Positions 1 through 13,700 of a DNA stretch of 64,000 nt are shown here, piece by piece. The notes beneath the pieces were generated by a model that made no database searches, had not been told where the DNA came from, and saw only the letters and a program-made list of their open reading frames with translations. Position 1 is the stretch's first letter, and each line of letters starts with the position of its first letter. Both the position numbers and the translations under genes were made by a program. The DNA comes from Mesodorylaimus sp. YZB2_4 (taxonomy: Eukaryota > Nematoda > Enoplea > Dorylaimida > Dorylaimidae): NCBI GenBank assembly GCA_030248295.1, contig JASANH010000523.1, positions 310,001 to 374,000 of the forward strand, read 5' to 3'.

Positions 1-3000
1 GGGCGATGAGGAGCACGACAGAAAGTCGAACATACGTTCGTACGAATTGGAGCTGGCCTCGAAAGATAAGCAGGTAGGAGGCACGACGTGACTCGACTCC
101 TAATTTCGCTACCCGCCTTCTCGTGCTTTCAGATCGGGCAGCTCCTCGAGGAATTAAAACAGGTTAACGGGAAATTGATCGAGGTCGAGAAGCGGCATCA
201 GTCGGAGGTGAGTGAGAATCGATTACGCGATGCCGGTGCCTGTGGGTGATTGCCTTCCCCTTGGCCCGTAGTCGAGAGTCGTGCATCCTGCACCAGTTCC
301 TGCCCTCTTCCCGGGCCCTGCTATGAAACGTGCGTAAGAGCAAAAGGGATAGCGAAGCTGGAGCCTGCTTTGGCTTCATTTTCCGCCACGATATCCAACT
401 GACGCGTTTCGTTTTATTTTTCGCAGCGGATCGAATTAACGCAAGAGCTCGAAACTGCGCGGCAACATTTCCAAGCCGTCGAGGAGACTTTGAAAACGCA
501 ATCGGACTACGATGAAATTAAACGCGAGCTCAAGTAATAAAATCGAAACCCAATATGTATCTCCAGATTCTTCCAATATCAAGTGTGCATTATGTTTTCT
601 AGCATATTGAAAACGATCGAACTCGGCGGGCACGAAGATGACGAAGACTCGCCCAGTTTCGATTCCATCAAAATGTCGACGGCTGAAAGCGGTAACAAAA
701 CGGGCCCGCAAAAGAGTCTGGAGATGTTATTGTTGGAGAAGAACAAAGCTTTGCAAGACGAGAACGCGTCGCTGAGGAACGCCAATCGTGGACTCACTGG
801 TAAGCGTGGAGGGTGTGTTGTGTGAGAGCGATTGTTGAGGGCGAGTGAGTTGGAGTGAGTGCCTGCGCGATCTCGACCAAGTGTTTTGTGTGATGTGGGT
901 GGGATTATTACGATGCATGGGCGTGAAGTGGCACGTATGAAAGGGAAGCTTGACGAGTGGCCAGTGCGTCATGTCTAGTGTGGTTGTACTGCTCGGAAAG
1001 GTGTGAAAACTGATCGCGGTGGGCATGGTTTTTGAAGTAGTTTGAGCTCATTCCGTTTTTTAGTACCTTTCCAAGATTACAAAGTATAAACCGGTTTTTG
1101 CACCTTTCGTTGTAGTTCAACCGGCGTCGTCGTCACAATTGGCATCGTTTTCCCGCGATCTGTCGGACGAACAATTTAGCGCGTTGATTTCGGGCGTAAA
1201 TGAGCAAGCCGATCAGAATAACCGGGATCAGTCTTCGTCCGTTATGGACACCTTCGACGCAATCGGCGAGCTACGAAAGAAGAAGGAGCAGTCGAAGGGT
1301 GCGGCTGGTGCTCCCTTGCAGAACGTGGTCAAGCGCATGGCGTGCCTGATTGGTGCTGAACTGGTGGAGAGGTATCAAGCCGAAGATCACACGACTCAAA
1401 TTCCCACGAGCATCGCTCCACCAGTGGAGAAACCGAGCAAACCACCTGGCGAGGGCAATCGCAGGAAATCGTCTATTCCGAGCCAAGTACTCCCAGTTGC
1501 GTCTTCTCCTCCGTCACCTCCTAATTCGGCCATGACGGCCATGGCTATGGATTTATTGGCATCATTGCGCACGCCCACTCCTGCCGGCTTCGAGGAAGCG
1601 TTGGCGAGTGGAGTGCCGAGGGAAATTGTCGAGTATGTGGCTTTGCATCATCTGCAACAGTCGGTGGCAAAGAAGGTTCGAGACTCGGCGGCCGCTGGAG
1701 AAATTTTGGACACTGCTAATGTGGCGCAACGATGCCGAGTGGCTTTGAGCACGCACAACATCGGTCAGAGATTGTTGGCCAAGTGCATCCTGAATCAGTC
1801 GCAGGGTTCCGTCAGTGAATTATTGAGCAAACCGAAGCCGTGGGAGAAACTGACTGAAAAAGGAAAGGAATCATTTCGAAGGATTCAAGCGTGGCTGAGC
1901 GATGAATCATCGATCGAATTGTTGCGTATGATTTCACCAAAACGAGCCTACGGAGGATGTAAGTATTGCTGACTGGCGGGGTGATGGGGATGGGAAGCTA
2001 CGAGCTTGCTAGGGGAATCTGTTTGCCGGGGAAGTTTCGAAGACTTCATATTATGCGTTTTCTCATTTTAGTTCGTGAACGATATCCTTTGAAGCAAGAG
2101 GATTCATCGACTCAAGAAAAAATCAATGCCATTCTTTCTGAAGCGCAGTCGAAAGCTGATGCGCATGCATTGTTCGCGCAAAGTGATTCGGGAGCGTCTG
2201 ACGTTAATCGTAGCAACAACGAGTACTCGCCCGATCGCCAGACATCCACGCCCAACTCGACGACAGCAAGCGGTACCTGTCCGTCGCCATCGAAGAATGC
2301 ATCGGCTGCCAGCAACCGATCGTCTGGCAGATATCGGCACGACGATATCCCGAAAGAGATGGTATACGAGATATATCGACGGGAATTGGAGAAGTTGCAA
2401 GCTCAAGAAACGACTGCTGGTACCACGCCCACCGATACTAAGCAACCGGCGAAACTTCAAGTCTCCATAGGAAGCAAAGCCATGTCGGAAATACGAACAC
2501 CACCGAAACGTTTCCAGCCCAGTTTCTCGACGCCCCAATCGTTGATGGCTCGTCCCAGTGGAGGTGGTTCGGCCGCTCGTCCGCGTCCAGCGAAACGGTC
2601 AGAGCCGAAACGTCTCTCCGGATTGGGTTTGTCGTTTATTCAGCGTCGTGTGAACCAGCAGCCGGCATCGAGCATCGTCAAGAACAACCAACTGTTCGCC
2701 ATCCGTCAAAGATCAGCTTTCGCCAATAGTCGTCGAGCGGAGAATCGGGCTGGGATGCGCCTGCCTCCTGTCAGACCATCCTGGAGTGCCAGTCGTGCGA
2801 AATTCGTATCGCCGGGCGTGATTCGTGTTGAAGATTCGACCGTGACCAATGCTTTGAAGGTGACGCCTTCGAGCGGCTCTGAAGAGACGCCGCAATCGTT
2901 CTCGCCTGGCGGCACGCCTATCGTTGGTACGAAGGCATTCAAAGCCGTTTTGCCGCCGATATCGCAAGAGCAATTCGAAGAGTACAATAACATCGACACT

Positions 3001-4871
3001 GAAGACCTGGTGCGAAAGGTGAAGGACTATTTGACCAAGTATTCCATCAGTCAGCGTCTTTTCGGGGAGCAGGTGTTGGGGCTATCGCAAGGATCTGTCA
3101 GCGACTTGTTGGCCAGACCCAAGCTGTGGTCCATGCTTACACAAAAAGGGCGCGAACCATTTATTCGTATGCAATTATTCCTCAACGACAAGAAGGCTTT
3201 GCAAAAGTTGATGGAAAAGCGTCAGCAACAATTGCAATCTCAACAAGGCGGCAGTGAAGCTGGCGATGGTTTGGATACGATAAGCGGCGACGACTTGTCC
3301 ACTTCTGGCATTTCTTCGAGTGCATTTGCTTTACCCGTCCAATCGCCACCAGCCACAGTGACGCCGAGTCCAGCAGTGTCAGCGACCCCGTCAGGAAGTC
3401 GATCGCGTCGGAAACCGATTCTTCCACGCACGAATGCTGCCAGGGCTGGTCAGGGCGGTGGTGGCGACGCCAATCGACCGAGAGAACTAAGTGGCATTGC
3501 TGCGTTGTTGCAAGTGGCCATGCGAGGAGGCAATGGCGCAAATAACGATTCGAGAAATAGAAACGTCCCTGTGGTGTCAGTGGCACCAAAAAGTGGAGGC
3601 GCAGTTCATACCACCAGAAGATATATACCGGCCTCGGCTATTCCTGAACCAGCCGAACCTATCGATACGAAGGACATCGTTACTCAAATTAAGGCGCTCT
3701 TATTGGCCCATAATATTGGTCAGAAGGTGAGCATGATCTTCTTCGAGTTTGTGAGACTAGACAAATCCAAGTTCTATTTTTTAGGTCTTTGGCGCTACCG
3801 TTTTGGACATGTCTCAAGGAGCCGTCAGTGATCTGCTGTCCAAGACGAAGCCGTGGGAACTGCTGAGTGCTCGCGGTCGAGAAGCCATACTGCGAATGAA
3901 AGCATGGCTCGAAGATCCGAATCGACTTGAGAAAGTGTTCCAAGGACGTACACCACCACAACCGAAAGGTAAGTTCTGTTTGGGTCTTGCTCTAATCGTC
4001 AGAGATAACGATCGACAGTGGCCGATATTTGTCAAATTGTCAACACTGTCCTTTCATTTCAGCGCCCTCCTTGAAACGCCAAGCCCCTGACACGTTGCTA
4101 CCGACGTCCGCTGGATTTTTCCCGGATGATCTGCTGTCAGCTCCAACTGAAACGAAGAAAGCTCGCGTTGTGCTAACTGACGAACAAAAACATATTCTGA
4201 GAAGTGCTTACGAAGAGGAATCGTATCCTAGCAGTGAGACGGTGAATACACTGGCTCGTCAGCTAGGACTGTCGGTTCGCACAGTGATCAACTGGTTCCA
4301 CAACCGTCGGATGCGTTCGAAGCCACCCCCCGGCACGGCTGGAGCACCTCAGCTGGAAGAAACGGAAGATGGCGGATCGGATGACGGCCTAGATGCCAGC
4401 ACGTACGGTGGTGATATTCCGGATCAATACTTCTCCTACGAAGATGAGCTGGCGTTCGCTCACGCTGAGTTGGAACGTTTGGCTACGGAAGACGGAGCAG
4501 GAGTGGAAGAGCACGCGAATGGATCACCAATGGACCACGACGACTGGGCGAATGGAAGTGCTGCCATGGATAACCTGGGCTGGACTGGAGACGATGACGA
4601 ACCAGCAGAAGACGGAGCCGATAGCACTTTCCAGTCGCTGAAAGAAGACGACCAGTTTGAAACAGAAGCTAACGGCTCGACGTCGGCCGACAATGGGGAT
4701 CACGAACCTGCTACCGTCGCTAAGCCACGATTGTCCTTGTTGGAGCGTCTGGAACAGTACGTGAAGCGCGAGGACCCGTCTTGGGATGTGGACGATGGTG
4801 GGCGTACAGAGGCTATCGCCCGTTTGGAACGTTCGTTAAACCACGAGGATAACACAGAATGGGAATTTTGA
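1..4871 (+). CDS. CUX1: CUX/Cut-type homeodomain transcription factor (CUX product of the CUX/CASP locus), 5' partial
   Basis: Exons 1-73, 133-207, 427-533, 603-799, 1116-1958, 2072-3726, 3785-3968 and 4063-4871 join in frame to 1313 residues up to a TGA; the 5' end lies outside the window. The first four exons are coiled coil, including [20 protein letters not shown], typical of the part shared by vertebrate CUX1 and CASP. Three CUT DNA-binding domains follow: about 1705-1940 ([18 protein letters not shown]), 2990-3220 ([15 protein letters not shown]) and 3660-3950 ([18 protein letters not shown], split by an intron). The homeodomain (about 4150-4330) has WFHNRRMR, with the CUX-class His at position 50 and Asn at 51. 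The acidic tail ends in EWEF, as vertebrate CUX1 does. Expected role is a nuclear sequence-specific regulator. Family assignment is very secure; only the missing N-terminus is unknown. Confidence 0.95.
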
Positions 4872-5155
4872 GGCTTTGTATAGGATCTCTAATTTTTGAT
4901 ATTTCGTGTGCTTGTATGAAACGTAATGCCCATCATTTACGTTACTTTTTGGGTAACGAACGAGTGGTCCGAGCACAATTTATGTAGAGCACTATTTCGA
5001 TAACCACCCACAAGTTTTTGTGATAAACCATACTTGGGACTCGGATATTGTCGCGGATGTTTGCATGAGTGTGGTCGTGAGTGGGAGAGTGAGATTGGAT
5101 GACTGCTCAGGACTGTGCATGACTGGGACTCAACGGGCGGGTATTATCTTTTCAG

Positions 5156-7434
5156 AATCGAACGGCGTTTTGGAGAAGGAGAACGCCTCGATGCAAGACA
5201 TGCTGGCCCTGCAAAAAGAGTTGATAGCGAAGTTGGAAGACGACCTGCTTTGCGTGAACACGTTGCAGCGGCCGGAAGCAATAGTAAGTCGCGACAGTCT
5301 TGGGAGTCTGGGTGTGAAATGCTATGTTTAGGGAGCTGAGTCACGAGATGATGTGAATCGTGATTTCCTCGCCAAGGCCGTGTCACCAGCTGCTGGTAAG
5401 AGGGACGCTGCATTGGATGGCCCTGGACGCAAAGTGTTCCTGTTTTAGGTGCACTAATGGACTCGTCGGCATCCGATTCATTGCTGCCGATTGTGGCTGG
5501 CCAGCGAGAGCGATTCAGGCAACGTGTGCAAGAATTGGAAGAGGTAGGCTGTGCGTGTTCGTTCGTTCAGGTGTGACCGCGGATTTCATTTCAGCAAAAT
5601 CTTCAATATCAACAACACATGGCCTTGCTGCAAACTGAGATAGAACGCTCGAGGACCGATAACGTCAAGTTGTACGAAAAGATAAAATTCCTGCAAAGTT
5701 ATCGCGGGAGTGGGGGCCAGGTAAGCCTTGTCAAGTTGCTGTATAATGTGTGTGCATGGAGAAGAGCCACCTCAGACCAACCACACCAGCCGTGAGTTAT
5801 GCAGGTCGCCTGCTCTGGCCGTAGCCCAAGCCCTAGCGAGCCTACCATAGCGCACCCCTAGGTGATGACAGCCTGGCTTGAGGGTTAGGTTCTTCTACGA
5901 GAGGGAGGCTCCTGGGTACTGACGAGCTCACAATCATATGCACCACGCATGGGATGGGTGGGCCAACTAGCTGGTCATTGAAGACAGCCTTTGCGTTTTT
6001 CAGACGGCAATTTCGATGGACGACCACACCTTGGCGAAGTATTCGTCCGAATACGAGGAGTCCTTGGATCCGTTTCGACGTTTCGGCGTGCAGGTATAAT
6101 TGCCTCATCTACTTTACAGTAAGGGGCATTACTGACGAATGCTTTATATTGCAGGAACGGCAACGCAAGTACCAGTCTCTACGAACGCACGAGAAGGCCA
6201 CTTTGGGCATCGTAAGTGTTTCGGCTGCTCTGTTCACTTTCCCTCCAGGGAAAACTTCTTAGAAGACCCCATTGTAACCCCTACCAGTCAGGCCATGGCG
6301 AGTGGGAGAGAGTAATCGATACGGTCCCCTTGGCTGGGACATCAACCTCTTCGACTGATGTTTCTAGGTCAGGTATAGTCGCGAGACTTGCCTACCTCCA
6401 GTCGGAGTTTTTGTCCCGCCGACTTCGGTCGGCCACACTCTCTCCCACGATTGTCTGCACTGTCTTGCCGTCTGCTCATTGCCCCAGTTACTCTGATGTA
6501 ACCGTGATCCACCCCTGAAGGCTACCGAGTTTGGAGGGATTGATATTGGGTCCCCTGAAGGCCATCGCCCTGTCGTCTTTAAGTTGAACCCGGGCTGGCC
6601 AGTTTCCAGGTGCCATGCAAACTGTCACAAACGCGCACCTGCAGCCCCTAGGCGGCCACCTCGCAGCTCTTGATCATCGCGAGTTTTTAGAAATAGTCGT
6701 CACCTCAACTATCCAGACCCACACCACCAGTCGTGCCAGAGTGACAGCCATCACTGGTTCACTTAGGGGCACTGGGCGTTAGAGTTGACCCAGTGCTAGG
6801 CACTGGGTGAGAGTGCCTGGGTTTGAGACTCGTTGAGGTTCGGTCTGTACTAGGCTCAGCCGTACCATAGGATCAGATGGTCGCAAAAATTTCAGGCGGC
6901 ACTTTAGTAAGCTCGTTGCTGGCCTTGCACACCTGGCTTTGGACAACTCACTCGGTACCGTCAAATGGCGGACACCGAACGAGCATAGAATCAGATAACT
7001 GGTCCTCGAACACCAGTCGGGAAGGTCCCTTCCTTCTCGCCCAATATCCTGGGAGGCTTGTGCTGGCACAGGATGCCCTCGTGTGGAGGTGCTCCTGGTG
7101 CTGCTCCTTGCCTACTTTTTTGTTTCTTTGCAGAGCCGCATAATCATGAGCAGCGGGACGGCCAGAGCCATCTTCTTCTTCTATTTACTCTTTCTGCATT
7201 GCTTGGTGTTCCTAGTAAGTCCCTGCCGTGGTCGCTGTTCCCTTCCTTGTCCACCTTTCTTGCAGGTCCTGTACAAAGCTGCTTACACGGAATCATGCAA
7301 ACGGGACTTCAACACGGAGTGCGTCCAAAAGTAGGCCATTCCTCGCAACCCTGCTCGCTCTGTTCTAATCACTCACTTTCAGGTTCCGTGAACACATGCA
7401 CCAAGTGCACGGCGAGAATCACCACTCGGACTGA
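5156..7434 (+). CDS. CASP: CASP-specific 3' exons: Golgi membrane protein made from the same gene as CUX
   Basis: Exons 5156-5283, 5332-5395, 5449-5543, 5595-5720, 6004-6093, 6155-6211, 7134-7214, 7266-7330 and 7383-7434 lie downstream of the CUX stop codon. The coiled-coil exon ending at 799 is in phase 1 and fits both the CUX acceptor before 1116 and the CASP acceptor before 5156. The CASP form has 402 residues in the window. Diagnostic pieces are LLPIVAGQRERFRQRVQE, NVKLYEKIKFLQSY, YEESLDPFRRF and ERQRKYQSL, then a C-terminal membrane anchor AIFFFYLLFLHCLVFLVLY and a short tail. In vertebrates CASP is a tail-anchored Golgi coiled-coil protein made from the CUX1 gene in this way. The intron before the membrane exon (6212-7133) is the largest and holds a degenerate SINE. 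The splicing is inferred from phase and homology; no transcript data were seen. Confidence 0.93.
6775..7110 (+). repeat. Degenerate copy of tRNA-derived SINE family 1 inside the CASP intron
   Basis: Blocks match the better-preserved copy at 53310-53690 in the same order: a tRNA-like head with GGGTTTGAGACTCG near 6818, CAACTCACTCGGTACCGTC near 6945, CCTCGAACACCAG near 7002, and CACAGGATGCCCTCGTGT near 7067 followed by GGTGCTCC. The match stops about 30 bp before the splice acceptor of the CASP membrane exon. Heavily diverged, so the ends are approximate. Confidence 0.65.
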
Positions 7435-7719
7435 ACAGGACCCGCTACAGTGATTTGAGAACAGGATCAGCTGTGAATATCGGTTTTCACGGTTCAGGTG
7501 AACTTTTTTCACTAAATATGCTAATATTTGATGTGACATAGATTACACACATAATTGGGATTTACGAGGTGAAGAGAACTTCAGAAACGATCGCAGGTCA
7601 CACCATTCACATTATGTCCTTCTCACCGAAAAAAAAGAAAAAAAACCCGATCGTATAGTCAAGAATGAAAATACTGTAGATACTGTCACAAACAAAATAA
7701 TTTCTTTGTTGATACAAGC

Positions 7720-10700
7720 TCAAAAATCGAAAAGTCCTCGAGGATTTAACTGCTCTTGCAGACGACGAGCGAATTCTTCATCCATAAAAACACGTCGTCC
7801 ATACGCGCTTTCAGTGGCACCGTCCATCTCCGTGGCCACTGCATTGTCAGCTCGCAAACGATGCGACCCGCCTCCAATGGTAGCTTTGCATTCGGGACAC
7901 TTCGATTCGACCATGGCCCCACCGCATTCACCAATAGCGTAAATATGTCCTGTAACAAAGAAGCCATAAGCATACTTAGGCACCGCGACGGGTCAGATCA
8001 GGTAGGTCGAGCACACTCTGTTTTTTACACACCATCAAAAAGCCCCACAAATCTCCAGAAGGTCCCCAGGGGAGAGGCTCCAAACCAGCATCGGCCACCT
8101 GGGTCCAACATGACGTTCGGCCAGGGCCCCGACCCCGAAAAGTTATGATCAGGGGGGTCTAAAATTCTACGCTGACAATAAGTGCAACCAGATAATCTTG
8201 GCCTAGCTAGTAGCAAAAATGGCAGCATAGCTTTGACCAAGCACTTTGTAGAGGTGAAAATGATCATAATATTCTGTCTTTCATTGATTAAGCTCAAGCT
8301 TCTTGCGTAAGCGTAGTCCATTCATGTCTAGTTCACTTTCTGACAACTAATTCTAACTGGGTGGGTATTGCGCACCTCTTCGTCGTTCGCTATAGACCCA
8401 GTCCGCTATTGAACCAAGCAGCCTGACGGGTAGCGCTGGTCGGTCAGAGTCCTTTTCTATGGAAATCAGCAACACTCTCAAGCCGCTAAAAGTATCTCGC
8501 ACATTCACTAGGGCACTTGATTAAAATTTAAGCTCAACCCCGACCTTGGCCGGGGTACCTTGCCCCCGACTCCGACCCCGACCCCGGTCGAATGCTAGTC
8601 TAACACTTCCGACCCGGCCGAAACTAAGCCTGCCTAAAATGATTTTGCCGTTTTTTAAAGATTCGAAATGTCTGCACAGAATTTTCTGTATCGCGTAATA
8701 TCAGCTGAACGATATAATTGATCAGAAACCCCCTGATTCTGTCATATTTCATTTTTTAGAGAAGCAAAAACCCGCAGGTTAGGCCGATGCTGCGCTTGAT
8801 AGCTTTCCAACCAGACAAGCCCAGGTTGCAGGCTGCCTCCTACTCGACCAACCCGCTGCCCATATGTACATGCCCCACATAAATACGCATTCACTTACCA
8901 TTCGGACACTTATACCAATGCCCTTGAGACAGTCCTATTGCCTTCATTATTTCCACCCGTTCTTTATCGCTAATGCCCAATCCAGATTTCGTTCCGCAAG
9001 CTCTGATCAAATTATCAATCATATCTTTCGATTTCTTTTCTATTTCCGGTTTGAACGAATTTTCGCCATTGACCATCTTCATAATCTTGGCGACCACCAC
9101 CCACTCATCCATTGTCAATTCCCGAGCTCGATCAGTGACCACAAGCAGGACTTCCACCAACTGAGCGAGCACGACAGTTCGACGCCATTCGCAACCCAGC
9201 TCCTCGACCATTTGTTGACTGGGCGCCTTTGCATTGGTCAAAATCCAGTTAAATAAGAAATTTATTTCCTCAACGACAATTTGAACCAACTCCACCGATT
9301 TCGATTGACTGCCCCCCACCGTGAATATCTTCCTAGTACTGTAATACTGACTGAGGAACCGAGTGGCCGTCGTGCCCAAGGCTCCCGATTGCGTGGCAGT
9401 TCTCGGCTGTCTCAAACCAAACATTACGCCCACTGTGCTCGATCGACGTAGAGCGATCGACTCCAATTCTTGGAGATCGTCGGTTTGAAAAGTGATCATC
9501 TGATCCAAAAGTCGACTGATCGTTTCCAAACTAGCCAATCGATTATTATTCAAATGTTGGACATCCGGCTTTGTCACCAACTCCAGCACGACCTGTACAG
9601 CTCTTTTGGCAGGACCCGTCAAAGCGACGCTTTCGAACCGTGCCATATAATTTTTCAATTCGTTTCGTTTCTCTTTCAACTCGACAGGACTGCCGTGCTC
9701 TTTGATCTTGACCTGTTGAACGTCCCTCAGACATTGCTTGGCCACTGCACCGTATCGTTGCGTAGTCCGCACCTGAAATCGAAGCGCGCATGCAAATATG
9801 TTCGACGAGTCCATGCAGCGGTGCCCCTGCCAGATCAGCCCGACCGCTACCCTTACACAAGTACAGTATGGGCATGAGGCTTGGTCGGCTAAACGGCTGC
9901 CCAGGCTCCCTTGTGTACGTGTTTTACCTCTACCCCTGAGTGATCAAAACCCATGTCCCCCCCCCCCAACCACAATCGACCGGCCCACCGATATGCCGAT
10001 CAAGGGGGTGGATCAGTTCCCAATCTAATCAAGCTGCTGGATCGGCCGGATAAGCAGCTAAAATTTTTCGCGTTTTATCTGCTAGAGGATGATAAAAGGT
10101 GGCACACTAAGAAGAGAAAGCCCGGGTTTTTCCCTCAAATCAGCATTTCATCGAATCTTTAGGCGCTGGTTATGTCTCCCGTGTCTTTGGAAGGGTCTGA
10201 CAGCGAAGAAAAAGGGTAGGATGGTGAGGACTCAGAGTAAAAGACGTCATCCCCACGAATCTCGTATTTTCTGAAGCGGATCGGCCGATCCAGACCCTGG
10301 ATCGGATCAGGATCGGGGTCCAGGCCTAGGGTCGGATAAGTTGATGCTGGGAACTTACCCGTACCCATGATGATGGATTTAGAAAAACCAAGTGAATTAT
10401 CTTTGTCAGATTTCATTTTCGAAACGCCAACATAAACGGCGGAAAAATTTGCATCAATTACGCCCCTCCCTTAACTGGCCACCCGTGCACAAGTCAACTT
10501 ACTGGAGCATTGCATAGCAGACACTGTAATAATTGGATCTGGACCTTATCCGCGTTGTTCATATCAGCTATTTTAGTGTCGAACCATTGATCGAGGAAAT
10601 TCATTTCGAACAGGTGCTCACAGTCTTCCAACATCACAAATATGGCATCGTTTTTATCTCCATCCAAGGGCATGAATTCTTCCTGCTTCTGAATCAAGTC

Positions 10701-13700
10701 CTCGTAATCGTCTTTCTGACACTCACGGCATAACTTGGGGCACGTATCGCCGCACGCTCCGATGCAGTCGTGCTTACATTTCAGTTTCTTTTTGCATTTT
10801 TTGATGCATCGAGGACGAGTGCATGGTTCGTAGCAAAGCAAATCGCATTTTTCGTGCTCGCATTTCCAAGCGCATGGTTCAACACAGACTGGACACGGCT
10901 CGCCGCAAGTTCTTCCTTTAGCCAGCTTTGCATCTCCTCTAGCTCGTCGTTTCGAGGGTCGTCCACACTTGCTATGCACGCATCGATTCTCGCACTGATG
11001 GGGACACGGAGGGCACGCCTTGCTGCACTTCTCCTTGCACTCGTGTCCGCAAATCAGCAGTCGCTTACAGTCCGCTTCACACTTTTTGTGCAGGCGACCA
11101 CGACGACATTGACTGCACGTTCCAACGCACGGATCTCCGCAGTCCAGTATCTTGTCGCACGGTTGAGGACACTCGAAAGTCGCCATGTCGGTTGAACAGA
11201 ACATTTCATTTCGGTGATCGCAGAACGGCACGGCTCGCGTCACCTTCACTTTGCACTTGTATCGGCTCGGATCTTGACTGCACGCCAGACTTGCTACGTG
11301 GCCGCAAGCGAGGGGTTTTTCCACCTTGACACCGCACCGATCGCTATTGCATCGCTCGCCACATCGCAGCTGGCACTGATGACCACACTTTGGCAGTATC
11401 TTCTGGCACGGCGCTATGCAGTAAACATCGTCGACCGACATATGGCACGGTACCTCGGCCTCGTGTCCGCACTTGGTCACTACTTTCTTCACTTGTTCAA
11501 TACAATCGCCGCATTCTTCGAAACACATCTTCGGACATTTGTGTCCCTGCGGGCATCGTCTCTCGCACCATCGAGCGCATCGAGTCTGCTCGTGTTTGGC
11601 GTCATTCGGATGGCATCGACGATTGCACACGTGACCGCAAGGCAATCGAGTATCGCACATTTCCCTACATCCGCCTTCGGGAGCCTCTTTCTGAAAATCC
11701 TCCGGCTTGGTGATCAGTCGCGACGATTCATGGATCTGACAGCGGATATCCAAGGTCGGTCCGATGCACTTGGCCGCCTCCAATCGCTCGACCAAATCTT
11801 TCCACAATGGACTGTTTTGCGACAGGTGCTCGAAATTCCCGACCACAAAAAATCCACTTCTCGCTCGAGACAAGGCCACGCATACTCGATTGTCAGTGTT
11901 CAAGAAACCGACCCGTCCTTCCGTGTTGCTTCGGACCATCGACAGCAGAATGATTTCATTTTCCTCACCTTGAAAATTGTCAACGACGGCCACTCGTACT
12001 TGCTCCTTGCCGAGAAATCCCTTCTTCACCAATCGCTTGATCTCGAACATTTGAGCCAGGTAACAACACAGAATGGTGATCTTGTCGGCCGTGTAGCCTT
12101 GTTGTATCAAGTACTTGCACAAGGCCACCAAATAATTGGCTTCGTACATGTTCTTATGACTAGTCGAGTCCCCATCGTCCGTCTCCAGTTGTCGATGGTC
12201 CATAAAATACATATTCTTGGCCATGCCGAGGATTTTCTCCCGATTATAAACTGATTCGTGATTTCTCAAACCATCGTAGAACTTGGGCATCAGCGTTTCG
12301 GCTATCTCTGGTCGCATTCGATGCTGCTCGTTGAGCATGGCGTGTCGAAATCCGTTGTTGATCAATCGTTCGAATAGACTGACATCCAAATTGTAATGTT
12401 TGGCCAGCTCGTAAACTGAAGGATTTGGCCGCAATTGCTTGTGATCGCCTATCAAAATCAGATGTTGACATCCTGGACTCAAACTGGCCACGATATGCGC
12501 TTCTAATACTTCGGCAGCTTCTTCAATAACAACAATTCTCGGTTGCAGTTTCTGCAGTACGGCTTGCTTCTTGGCCGCGCCAGTCGTCGTCATGGCAATC
12601 ACTTTTGCTGATCGCAAGTGATGGACCAAACAAAGATCATTGTATTCTCGAATCTGTTCCGTAAACCTTTGATATTGCTCTTCCCACCCGCGTTGAGCAC
12701 CCTCGGCCGTTTGGAACCACCTGTGCTGCCAGTATCTAAAACGACCACCCGACTGAACGAAGATTAGACCCCCCCCCCCTAACTAATCGCCTTACCGGTA
12801 CAGCCTCCACCTCTGAGGCAGGTCCAACTGCCAAGCGATCTGCAACGCACGATCGGCTTCTCGTTCATTATTCATCGGAGCAGCATTGTCGATACATTTC
12901 ATGATGAATGGGGGCAATTTGGGCACTACTCCACGATTCATAAGCAGAGCTTCGTCGTTTCGCTCTAATCGCTGCATTTCATCGTCCGCATCGTCGTCCA
13001 AATTCAAGGCGTCCATGTCGTTGTAATCGCGTTCCGGCTCCAAAATTTCGTCACCGAGTACCGCCTCCTCCTCTTCTGCTCCGTTGCCGTTGGCATTAGC
13101 GTCTACTTCCATAGCTTGAACAGGCTGCTGTTGTTGCTGCTGATTGCCAGCACCCGCTGCCGGATCCCCGAACACTTCGAATAACCAAAGAGCTGCATCC
13201 TAGAAAAAACACACTATAGATCTAAGCCCGTGGCAAGGTAGGACCGGACTTACATCAACGTTATTTCTGCGCAACTCCATAGCAAAGACCGCCTCCACAG
13301 ACGAATATCCCAACTGTGTCAGTTCGTAAACAGCATTCAACCAGTCAATTGCGAAACGCTCGCCCCGATTCCCAGCAGCCCTGACCGCTTTGAAACAGGT
13401 CAAATGATCGAATCCGGTATAATTAGAAATACGGATGACGGACTGCATTTCCCTCGCTGATGCAGGGGCTTCCAACAAGTCTCGTCGATGCAACCATATT
13501 TGCAGCGCCACTGACGCATCCAAATCCGGATACTGAGTTGTCACAGCGAACAGCGTACGATCGACTTGACCATTGGTGACTCGACGAATCTGGTCCGAAG
13601 TTAACAACCATTTGTTTCGATTTTCAGACACCTTCTTCATGGCTTCAATATTGGCCTCGAGTTTCTTGCGCTCGAATTTCGTCTCTCGTAATCGCATGCT

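Noticed and set aside
8864..9256. 130-codon plus-strand frame
   Set aside because: Antisense to ZNFX1 exon 6, no domain; shadow frame.
10159..10416. Possible extra ZNFX1 exon
   Set aside because: The exon pair 10503 and 9772 joins in frame and restores the family sequence (NAPVRTTQRYG) without it, so this is intronic.
11214..12254. 346-codon plus-strand open frame
   Set aside because: It lies antisense to ZNFX1 exon 5 and has no recognisable domain. The Cys-rich coding strand lacks antisense stops by composition, so this is a shadow frame.
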